DNA of 64,000 nt from Platynereis dumerilii. Taxonomy: Eukaryota > Annelida > Polychaeta > Phyllodocida > Nereididae. The stretch covers positions 248,001-312,000 of the forward strand of contig JAPTHN010000075.1 of the NCBI GenBank assembly GCA_026936325.1, read 5' to 3'. Positions 54,785 to 64,000 of this stretch are shown one piece after another; positions within the stretch are counted from its first letter, which is position 1; each line of letters begins with the position of its first letter. The position numbers and the translations under genes are program-made. The notes beneath the pieces were generated by a model. That model was not told the origin of the DNA. It searched no databases and saw only the letters and a program-made list of their open reading frames with translations.

Positions 54785-55733
54785 TAAGGGCTCAATCATT
54801 TATGAAATAATCAGTAGTAAACCAGGATTATTGCAACAAATCTTTAAATCCCCCGGGATTCAAATACACAAATGGACCAGATGAAGTTGAAACTGGATTT
54901 TTTTTTGGCAGATTTTGAATATATTTATTTTTCTGTGCCTGGGAATTTTCTGCAGACAACTTCTAATCTTGCAAGTCTGTTGTTGATGGCGTACCTAGCA
55001 ATGGATTCAAAATGGACTTGAAGTATTTATGACTCTTACAGATATCAGACTGGCCTGCAAGTCACACAACTAACCAAAGGTGAAGTAAACTTTATTCAAA
55101 GCAAACATTTGACAGAATTTATTGAGGCTGAGCATATTATTTTGACTCTTTATTAGCCATGGTCAATGTAGCATGGCATTCTAGCTTCAGTCCCCTGGTA
55201 TTATATGAGTAAGTCCTCAGCTGACCTGAGCATCAAAATGCTGGGAAGCCCTTGCTTGAGATGGAGTATCAAAGTAGCCAAGGAAATAGTGGACGAGTTG
55301 GAGACCCGCATCTTGAGGCAACGGAAGCAGCCACCTTATCTGGATGAAAACTTCTTGGTAGACCCGCATGAATGCTTGTAACTATGATGAGCTGAAAGCT
55401 TGCTGGAGTCGCCTTATGTCACTAGAAAGTCTTTAGCCCTGGAATATGACCCTTCGTTGTGGCCAACAGGCCATCAGGGTCATCTCTAGGGCTAGAAAGT
55501 CTTAACTAAAATGCCTTGTGATCAGAAAGTGGCCAAGATTTTTCATAGGGCAGAAGATATTCCATTCAACTGTCTTAAATTATCATTAGCAACCCAAAAA
55601 TCCATCTCATGAATTGAAAAATTCTTGTCACTCTGAAAACAGCAATGATTTGCGTTCCTCATCTCACTGCTGATTGAGACAGCAACTTTCCCTCTTGCGG
55701 AAAAGGATGGGAGCTGATTTTCATCAGCACCTG
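54785..55733. other. intergenic, no gene seen
   Basis: No supported feature. Confidence 0.4.
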
Positions 55734-55906
55734 CACTCTAAAAATTTCAGTCAAAATTGGTTTTTTAGATTCAAAATGGTTTTTTGAAAAACCAAATTTC
55801 TTTTTTTTAAAAAAATCCATGTTCGTTTTTTGCATTGAAATTTGGTTTTTCAAAAAACCATTTTGAATCTAAAAAACCAATTTTGTCCCAACATTTTTTA
55901 GAGTGT
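55734..55906. mobile_element. palindromic MITE CACTCTAAAAA
   Basis: CACTCTAAAAA and TTTTTTAGAGTG ends enclose mirrored 'ttggttttttagattcaaaa' arms around an A/T-rich centre. No target duplication is resolved. Confidence 0.7.
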
Positions 55907-56354
55907 ATTTGTCAGCAATCTGCATCTGCTTGGAATGTGCTTCCCCATTTCAGCATTTGATGTATTCACATGGAAATATTGTTAGAAATCTAGTAGAATT
56001 CATATTTCGAGATTCAAAATGGCGGACGTGGTTGATGAAAATTCGGGATTCTTGCGGAATATAAAACAATAAAGCTTGGATTTTGCCTTTTCTTAGGCAT
56101 GTAAAAAGGTATCGATACCCTCCATGCATTCGCAAAGTTCTGCCGATTATCGAATCCCAAAAATGTTGTTTTTGATGACATCCAACTGTGAATTACTTAA
56201 TATTTATAACCCTGTTTTTTTAAAAGAAATCATAAAGCGATTGGGCTAGACCAGGAGGAAATTTTGGGGACTCACTCTTCGAAGAACACGGAGAATTGTG
56301 TTTTGGAGAAAGCAATTGTTCACTTTAACCTCAGAACAGACTCTCTGTCATATT

Positions 56355-56901
56355 TCACATTGTCCATAGCCACCACATGAACTGCTGAGTTTTCCGAATC
56401 GTCCAGAACCTCAGGTCGTCGAGGTGTAGTTTCTCACAGTTTCCTCCATTATGGCAACCTAACTCGAAAGTCCTTAAACTTACAACACGTTCAAATATAG
56501 TTTTTGTTACATATTTCTGCTTGCAGCCATCCAAATATACTTGTATCCCGTAACTTTCACTGTAGACAATACCTAGGTGGTGCCAGTGATCAAGAGTGAC
56601 AGTCGGATACCCTACCAGAGAACGGTAGTGTGTGCCATTTTCGAAAGCAGTTCCGAGATTGAGACCTCCAGATACCCTTTGGAAATAGATGAACATTGAC
56701 ATAGATCTCAACAAAGTGGGCCAATCATGCGATTGAGCAGGTGCTTTGAACCATATTGCGAATGTTGCTCCCCCGGGCAATCAAAGATTTTCCCGAGACA
56801 GTCAGTTTCGTGGGTTCCCAAGTCAATAAGGTTATCATCATATGTTCCGACATTAGGAATGTAGATTGAAGAGCCGATCCTTCCTCCTGTCAAATACGGA
56901 C
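56355..56901 (-). pseudogene. gene C: LamG-like last exon with frameshift
   Basis: Minus-strand exon with a good acceptor (CTCTTTGCAG|GTCC) and the whole LamG-like domain (GPYLTGGRIGSSIYIPN to FWTIRKTQQFMWWLWTM). Compared with genes B and D it lacks one base in DCPGGAT (near 56771-56775), which breaks the frame into two overlapping parts. I find no cysteine-module or linker exon between here and gene D. The key Cys and Trp residues remain, so it decayed recently, or the lost base is a sequencing error. Confidence 0.75.
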
Positions 56902-57283
56902 CTGCAAAGAGACGAGTCAGATTACTTGCCATTTTTTAATAGTAAGCGTTCTTCCCTACAAAGGTTAATAATCTGAAATAGGGAAAGGGGGGGGATCCGG
57001 TCCGCTTTTATTCTTGCAGCAAATCCGGCCCCTTAATTATTAAATTAAAGTAATTGTACTGACTATGATGAACATAGCATGAGGATTAAACTATTTCTGC
57101 ACAAAAGAAAAACAAGGTCAAATTGTTTGATTGTTTTTATTGGGTCCTTGGTACCAAGGGCCATTGTTGTCATGAACACTTCCTGTCTGAAGCAAAAGTT
57201 GTGTCCTGGTAATCAATCTGGTACTTATGCATCCCTACCCACAATCTGTGCCTCTTGGTGCTAAACTTTACTCTTATACAATA
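56902..57283. other. gene C upstream, no further exon found
   Basis: I looked for the linker exon (SGTPG end) and found none. There is a G run near 56988. Confidence 0.4.
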
Positions 57284-57285
57284 TA

Positions 57286-58042
57286 CAGTAGTCAACCTTC
57301 GAAGTGGATCAAGAATTTACTTTGTAGCAATTCTGACATCAGTTGTTGTTGCTGCATAATTTTGCGTGAAATGTTAACTTTGATATATTGGTAATGCGTT
57401 TGAACAAGATTGTTAGGCTTCAGTGACTTTGATGGTCACCAGACACGATTGTTTGAAGCAAGGTGCAAAATGACTTGTCACACACATTGTAGCAGCACCA
57501 AAATAGAGTGGTGATTTCAGAGCCTTGGTCACTCAAACAATGTCGAATTGGACCGAAGGAACCTAAACTGTGAAAATGTTAAAAAAAGAAGTACTCAATT
57601 GTCTACTAAATATGATTGAAAAACAAATTTTCTCCAGTCACTTTATGAAGTATGCCCAGCCGGTGGCTCCTCCACTTGATGAAATTTGTCATATCCATAG
57701 GAAAAGCCACAGATTTTTGAAAACAGTGAATGTGGAACGTCAAAACCAAAAGTTGAGCTCAATTGAGTTAACAAAACTATGCCAGGTTTATTGCACAGTT
57801 ACAAAAGAAATGATAACTTGTTTTCAATTAAGGTTGCCATTGCTTATTAGTGTTACAGACCATTTGCACCCTGTGACAAACAATCATCGTTTTGAAGGGT
57901 AAAAAAATTAGTGAAGCATGAAGTTTTGTTGGCCAAAACATTGCCATGACCTCACACAAACATACTGCACTATTTACTCATTATTTTTTGTGTAATATAA
58001 ATTATATGAAAAATCTTGATCCACTTCGAAAGTTGACTACTG
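57286..58042. mobile_element. Tc1/mariner-like MITE CAGTAGTCAAC, TA target
   Basis: A 757-bp body with ends CAGTAGTCAACCTTCGAAGT and, inverted, CAGTAGTCAACTTTCGAAGT, flanked by TA (57284-57285, 58043-58044). A 110-residue frame inside (57570-57902) has no DDE/D-like motif that I can see. Confidence 0.85.
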
Positions 58043-58044
58043 TA

Positions 58045-58645
58045 TTTCTTTAAGATTGCTGGTCCCACTTCATCAAAAACTGGCCCTGAATATTTGGTAA
58101 AAAATGCATCTACGCTCTGTGAGCATCACTGAACACCAGACTGCCCTGCCACCTTGTGTATACTCAATGCATATTGTAGCAGTTATCAGGCTGAACTCAA
58201 TGTAAATCTGAATCTGAATAGATCTGATATTGTGTCAGCACAACTTAATGGTCGCATGAAAACTGATGTACCCTAGGTTGAGATGATTGAGAAAAATTGT
58301 TAGTAATAAAATCAAGGATAAGGAGTGAAGTTAAAAGTGATTAGTTTGGGTTAAGAACAGGAAGGATTTATAGGGTGAGGGAAGTGAGGTGAGTCTTGAG
58401 TTGGTCAAGGGTAGTGGCCTCAGCAATTTCTTGGTGGTAGAAAGTTCCATGCACCGATTATACTAGGGAGCAAGCAAGATTTCAAACTTAAGTTTTATTA
58501 TTGTACGTTCTTGGTAGAAAATTGACCAATGAGTTTGTTTGTTACTGTTTTTAATCTACTTGTTGCTGTTTTAAATCTCTGGGGCAGGATTTGCGCCGGG
58601 CCGGATTAAACTGACTCATCTCTGACATCACACTTCAACAGCACA
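58045..58645. other. intergenic, no gene seen
   Basis: No supported feature. The last 30 bp ('ctgacatcacacttcaacag') resemble 62228-62250. Confidence 0.4.
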
Positions 58646-58649
58646 GAAA

Positions 58650-60228
58650 AGAACTATATTCCACGTAAATATGAAAAGGATAGTTATTATAATAGCCAAT
58701 ATGGATTTCGAGAAGGACACTCCACTCAACATGCTGCTCTAGAATTAGTCGATAGAATAATAGCTGATATGGATAAGGGTTATGTACCACTTAATATCTT
58801 CATAGACTTATCAAAAGCATTTGATACCATTGATCACGATACGCTTCTTCATAAACTTTACTACTATGGCTTCAGAGATAATGCTTATAAATTGCTGAAA
58901 AGCTATCTGAAAGACCGACAACAGTTTGTAAACATCAATAACAGCAAATCTGATATGTTACCAATTACTACAGGTGTTCCACAAGGCTCAATTCTGGGCC
59001 CCCTTTTATTCATTATCTATATCAATGACCTGCAACTCTGCTCAACCATACTTAAAACTATTAGCTATGCGGATGACACTACCCTTTTCCTTTCACTAGC
59101 AATAGCTGATCTACTACTGCGAGCACTGAAATGAACACTGAACTTTTTAAATGGCTAGACCTAAATAAACTATCTTTAAATATATCTAAAACAAAGTTCA
59201 TGCTTTTCTGTCCACTCAAAAAGCCATAACAATCCCACAACTTGAAATTAATGGCCTGGCCATAGACTGTGTGCAAGAATTTGATTTCCTGGGTGTTTTG
59301 CTTGACTCAAATCTTAGATGGAATCTACATTTGAATAAAATTGCCAAAAAAATTTCTAAAGCTATTGGGATAATTGGAAGAATTAAAAATCACTTGCCTG
59401 TCGAAACTCTACGAATTCTATATTTTGCCCTTGTAAATTCACACTTAGACTATGGCATACTTCTCTGGGGCCATCTTGCTGCTCGCCTCATGCCCTCACA
59501 GAAAAAAATTATAAGAATCATTTCAAAAAGCAAGTATAATGCACATTCAGAGCCAATTTTCAAAAAAACTAATATTCTTAAAATTGCGGATATGTATAAA
59601 CTTAAACTATTGAAATTCTATTTCAAATTATCTAAAAATATTCTACCAAAATACTTCCCCTCCAACTTTCTCATCTCCAACAAACAACCCATTCTCATTT
59701 CACCAGAAGTCAAAATTTTGTAGTCCCACGAACGTATCATGTCTTTGCAGAGAAATGTGTGCGCCATCAGCTGCCAAGACTCCTGAATGAGTTGCCTGCA
59801 CAAGTAATTGATAAAGTTGGTACTCACAGTGAGTTTGGTTTTGCCTCCTACTTCAAAAAATATCTTATTAATCTTTATAATAATGAATGCCATATTGTTA
59901 ATTGCTATATGTCAGTCAAAAACACAAGCCCCCCCCCTCCCCGACCCAATTTACCACATGATTAGTTTATTTTATTTATCATTGAATTTGACAACAACAA
60001 AATGTTCTATCCATATCGAATTATATATTGCCTTCAGTTGTCTGCAGTGATTGTGAATTAATATATTTAACATTTTTCAATTTCAACAGGGGGTGCTCAA
60101 GATAGCGCCTTTTTTGGGCAAATTAAGCATCGCCTGTGCCACTCTTTTTTGCAAAATTGTTAATTACTGTGCCTTCTATTGTATCATCAACTTTGGCAAA
60201 AATAAAAACTGTCTGTCTGTCTGTCCAC
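58650..60228 (+). mobile_element. 5'-truncated Jockey/CR1-type LINE
   Basis: RT blocks in order: SQYGFREGHSTQHAALELVD, IFIDLSKAFDTIDHDTLLHK, TTGVPQGSILGPLLFIIYIN, ISYADDTTLF (catalytic YADD), then in shifted frames FLGVLLDSNLRWNLHLNKI and FALVNSHLDYGILLWG. The start of the RT and the whole 5' part are missing; at least two frame changes follow the YADD block. The tail is AATAAAAACTG(TCTG)n near 60205-60226. Confidence 0.88.
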
Positions 60229-60345
60229 AGGTGACAGCCGCTGTGTTGGGGTGGGGTAATTTCTGGGGGTTGGGGCAATTTCTGGCATGATGCTCACTCA
60301 CCTCTTATAAGATTGACAAGGTTGCTCACAAGCCCATCACCTAAA
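60226..60345 (+). repeat. inverted repeat arm, left
   Basis: 'cacaggtgacagccgctgtg' and the following ~100 bp ('ggggttggggcaatttctgg', 'gcatgatgctcactcacctc') recur inverted at 62035-62147. Confidence 0.85.
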
Positions 60346-60929
60346 TCAACAAGGGTAACTTGTGGGCTTCCCACGACACTATTATGTAGAGAACATAATT
60401 AATCTGGCTAGCACAAGTTTCTAACAATGTTTGACAACGTTTTGAATCATTACCTGCTCAAATAGCATCCTCGCCATCTTTTTATTCCAGTTGAAAGTGC
60501 TGCAGAAGGCCAGAACCTCAATGAGAAATTCAGCAGCCCAGAATGACCTACATATGATCCAGTTAAGTCAGTTGACCAAGGGGGCCCTTAAAGGATTTCC
60601 TTGTCTTTAATTAGAATTGGCTGTCAATTTTTTCTGAACCACCCAAATGAACTTGGCTCATTGTTAGAGGCATTGTGATTGGCCAGTTGTTAGCACTTGG
60701 GTCAATTCAATCAGAAAAAATAATCCAAAGTTAAGAGGATCAAGTACTTCTTCCTGAGGAATTTGTGAAGCTGTGAATGACATGCTCAACAGTTTGACAG
60801 TCAACATACCATTGTTTGTAATTGACTAAGTAGAATCAAACTGTTACAAATTGAAATTGAATGATTTTTTGTTTACCCAACATCATTCTATCAAAAAAAT
60901 AAAACAGCATATGTTGCTGTTTTGATAGC
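60346..60929. other. no gene seen
   Basis: No supported feature between the left arm and the duplicated flank. The phrase 'ctcaacagtttgacagtcaa' at 60784 recurs at 61478. Confidence 0.4.
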
Positions 60930-61900
60930 AACAACTAATATTTGTTTGGTAAAATAAGAAAAAAATAACTAGGGAAAAGGGCTATAAATGGTTTATTAAT
61001 GAGGTTTTTTTTCATGAAAATAAATGCCTGGGTCCTGTATTTTTTTATATTTCAGGGAATAGGCGCAGGGCAGTACCATAACGCAAAGCCACTTTTTAAA
61101 ATATATCCTTCATGCAGCATTTCAAGTTCTGGACTAAGTTATCTTAGCAACATAACCTTTAAAAAAGCGAATATATTTCACCTCCAACACTGCAATGTGT
61201 ACGGTTTTTCTTTCTTGAAGAGAAAAGGAAATACATGTATGAAGTTAGGAAATTTTCCATTTTAGTTATGCACCTGCAGATTTTGATCTTTCCATCAAAG
61301 CACCCTGCAACATATGGTGTTAAAGAAGTTGTAACAAGTATGCTCTCCATAAGGTGGTGCCACCTATGTGAGGATATTTGAATCATTTCAAGTGCTCAGT
61401 TGTGCAGTATTTTGCAAAGACAATAGATTTCTTTCTACAAGACTTTTTTTTTCTTTGTATTTTAGGACCTGGCATGCTCAACAGTTTGACAGTCAACATA
61501 CCATTGGGCATTCTACTATCAAAAAAGCAATATTAATACAATACAATACACACTGCATCGGTACCACATGTAATTCAATTGGTTGCAGAAAAGTAGATTT
61601 AAAAAAAAAGAAGTAATTTCAGGCCAGTGGGTTAGTTGTTAGACATATTTTGAATGCCTAAATTGTGATTGTTTCTCAGAGTTGTAGTTACAATGCCAAT
61701 ATGTTCTATTTAAAAGAAACTCTGTGCAGCTGACTCTTTGGCAGATCAGTATCACAATAATACTTGGAAAGCTTTTAATGGTTTGATAGTTAATATGTTT
61801 GTGGCTGTTTCTGTTTTTCACAGCCAACAATCACAATAGGATCAGCAAATGCCTCATCATTGATATTTATTGAATACTTTGTCAAAGCTGTGTCAAGGTT
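60930..61900. repeat. duplicated 3' flank of gene D
   Basis: Counterpart of 53880-54740 (see there), including the second copy of the candidate orphan exon at 61824-61909. Confidence 0.7.
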
Positions 61901-62034
61901 GATCAATCAGTAAGACACTCAGCCATTGGCTGAATGTCTTCATGACCTTTGCTGTCCCAATATTTCGACCTAGATCTGATCTACCAATTAGATAAGACAC
62001 TGAGGTCACCCAGGGCTTCTGGCAGGATCACTAG

Positions 62035-62147
62035 ATGGGCTAGTGAGCAACCTTGTCAATCATATAAGAGGTGAGTGAGCATCATGCCAGAAATTGCCCC
62101 AACCCCCAGAAATTACCCCACCCCAACACAGCGGCTGTCACCTGTGG
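62035..62147 (-). repeat. inverted repeat arm, right
   Basis: Mirror of 60226-60345. The arms enclose about 1.7 kb that holds the duplicated gene D flank. Confidence 0.85.
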
Positions 62148-62588
62148 TCTGTCTGTGTTGGTCTCCCAGTTGAAAATCTTTAAAAAATGCTCTGTATATT
62201 GCAGTGCTAGACAATAGGGATACAAGCTGTGACATCACAGTTCAACAGCATAAAAATGACTTGAGATTCTGCGTAATGATGAAGACAGTAGCAGAGCGTT
62301 GCATGGAATTCTAATGGCTTTTGTAAGCCTCTTTTGACTGACAAATAGCTATGAAAGTAACCATTGAAGAATGGGATTGTTATCATTATATGGTTATGTA
62401 ACACATCCAGTATTGCCATGACTTCACTTGTCTTTTTTTATTTTCATAACCCTAACTCATGTCTAATGTGAATTACTCAGACGGGTTTTTTCAAATAGAA
62501 AAATAGTGGCTCACTGAAGAACCAGAAGAAAAGTGCCTTGAAGAAAGAAATCATTATTGTAAAACTCAGGACTGATCTCAGTCAGATT
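62148..62588. other. gene D 3' flank, no gene seen
   Basis: No supported coding sequence. Confidence 0.4.
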
Positions 62589-63136
62589 TCACATTTTCCA
62601 CAGCCACCACATGAACTGTTGAGTTTTCCGAGCCGTCCAGAACCTCAGGTCATCAACATGTATTTTCATACAGTTTCCCCCGCCATTGCAACCAAGCAGG
62701 AAAGCCTTGGCAGTTGGAACCTGCGCACCTATGCTTTCTACTCTATATGCCTGCTTGCAACCATCATAGTACGCTTCAATCCCATACTTCTCACTGTAGA
62801 CTAAGCCCAGGTGGTGCCACTGGTCGAGGATGACTGTTGGATAGTCCACTAGAGTTATATGATGTGTGCCATTGCTGATTTGAGTTTTGAGGGTTAGCCC
62901 ACCAGTAATTCTCTTGCAAATTATGGTAAGAGACATAGATCGCAACATAAAAGGCCAGTTATGTGATTGCGCAGGTGCTTTGAACCATATCGCGAATGTT
63001 GCTCCATTTGGGCAATCAAAGATTTTCCCGAGACAGTCAGTTTCGTGGGTTCCCAAGTCAATGATGTTATCATCGTATGTTCCAGCATTAGGAATATAAA
63101 TTGAAGAGCCAATCCTTCCTCCTGTCAAATATGGAC
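62589..63136 (-). CDS. gene D: LamG-like last exon of a PAN-LamG gene, partial
   Basis: On the minus strand an acceptor (TTCTTTTTTCCAG|GTCC, as in gene B) opens a 182-residue frame that is nearly identical to gene B exon 3, with a few changes such as DCPNGAT for DCPGGAT and one conservative-site change in YSEKYG. It ends FWTARKTQQFMWWLWKM. Intact, so probably a working exon. The linker and signal-peptide exons should lie to the right; none is seen in 63137-64000, which is short compared with the introns of gene B (4.2 and 1.3 kb). Confidence 0.82.
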
Positions 63137-64000
63137 CTGGAAAAAAGAAGGTCGGCGGGCAGATTTAGTCCAATTATGGACACTTAGAGGATTACTGGCA
63201 ACTAAGAAAAACAGTGTAAAACAAGCAAACTTTCAAACAGTTTCATTTCAGAATTGTGAAAATACATAATTCAACACAATTTCTCCATTGTGAAACTGAA
63301 CACAGCGAGCTTGAACAAACTTAGGGGTTAAAAAAATTGACCAAGAAAACGGTTAGCGCTGTGACGTAGAGGAAGGTCAGATGAACATTTTGATGTATCA
63401 AACGAAAAAATCTGTTGGGAACTTTTTGAGATATTTGAGTTTTAAACTTTTTATTTATCACACCCTATTGTTAGCATGGAATCTCCATCTAAAAATGATC
63501 AAAACTGCCCATTTTTCCTGTTAGGTAATATCTAAGATAAAAGTCATTATTCAGAAGTAAAAATTTGCAGACTGATGGAGTGTGATAAACCTATAACGGT
63601 AAACATTTCTCAGAAAATTTATAAAACATGTTTATTTGCCAGCTTGTCCTCAGTTTCATCATTCTGGTGAATAATTGTAGTGGAATCTACCTCACTTTTG
63701 AACTCTATGGTGTATTATTGAGGTTTTTTTGTGTTTTTAAAGGAATTTCAACACTGTGAAACAAGTACTTTTGCAACCATGTAAAGTGTAGCCAATATTG
63801 AATGAATCATCAGAAAATGCATAGATAGAATGTTTGGAAGCATCTAGTTAAGTATGGAGTAAAATACTTTGACATTGCAGTCTTAATGTGCAATAGTTGT
63901 ACATGTTTGTATTAACTACATTTTCACATAATTTACTGAATTTATGCTATTTTTGTTGTTCTATACGATTAAAGATTGGTTGATTTAGGATGCCAGATAA
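63137..64000. other. presumed gene D intron, nothing else seen
   Basis: The first bases repeat the gene B intron end ('gaaaaaagaaggtcgg'), then the two diverge. No exon is found. Confidence 0.45.

Noticed and set aside
57570-57902. Host gene of 110 codons
   Set aside because: It is fully inside a TA-flanked MITE and begins at a non-ATG codon; treated as part of the element.

Overview
The window reads as nuclear DNA of a marine invertebrate animal: AT-rich, intron-rich, with GT-AG introns, CR1/Jockey-type LINE pieces, a tRNA-derived SINE and very many small terminal-inverted-repeat (TIR) elements, several with target-site duplications (TSDs) visible. The phylum cannot be fixed from the sequence. 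There are no prokaryotic operons, rRNAs or CRISPR arrays. I recognised no LTR, retrovirus-like or Polinton copy.

Two kinds of host gene are supported. (1) A family of secreted PAN/Apple-like + LamG/pentraxin-like (concanavalin-A fold) proteins. Gene A (+, coding 3305-6567) and gene B (-, coding 48911-42480) are complete three-exon genes with exons of 310, 81 and 551/548 nt and the same intron phase. Gene C (-, 56355-56901) is a last exon with a one-base frameshift. Gene D (-, 62589-63136) is an intact last exon whose upstream exons are not in the window. Broken pieces of the same last exon lie at about 7405-7530, 10265-10360 and 14637-14730. (2) An eight-exon gene of 439 codons (+, 20840-39914) that I do not recognise. 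It carries a P-D...E-x-Q signature suggestive of a PD-(D/E)XK nuclease-like fold with an altered motif III.

Layout: 0-3 kb, gene A upstream DNA with dispersed repeats; 3.3-6.6 kb, gene A; 7.4-19.9 kb, a tandem array built from gene A flank and last-exon pieces, hit by a hAT-type MITE, a 1.9-kb foldback element and two smaller MITE families, and ending in a young 1.77-kb tandem duplication; 20.0-39.9 kb, the eight-exon gene, whose introns hold a 3.7-kb TIR element with 163-bp and ~102-bp satellites, a near-perfect 184-bp hairpin, a TTAA-flanked element nested in another element, a SINE and a PIF/Harbinger-like pair; 40-42.3 kb, a hAT MITE and a LINE 3' end; 42.5-49 kb, gene B; 49.4-54 kb, a MITE, a 1-kb 24-bp minisatellite and a TA-flanked foldback element; 54-64 kb, genes C and D with duplicated 3' flanks, a LINE and a Tc1/mariner-like MITE.

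The PAN-LamG genes presumably encode secreted recognition or adhesion proteins. Their arrangement (one plus-strand gene and array, three minus-strand copies, decayed pieces between) is a birth-and-death gene cluster. The eight-exon gene lies between the two arms of the cluster and has no visible functional link to it. All exon calls rest on splice consensus, frame continuity and comparison between paralogs inside the window.
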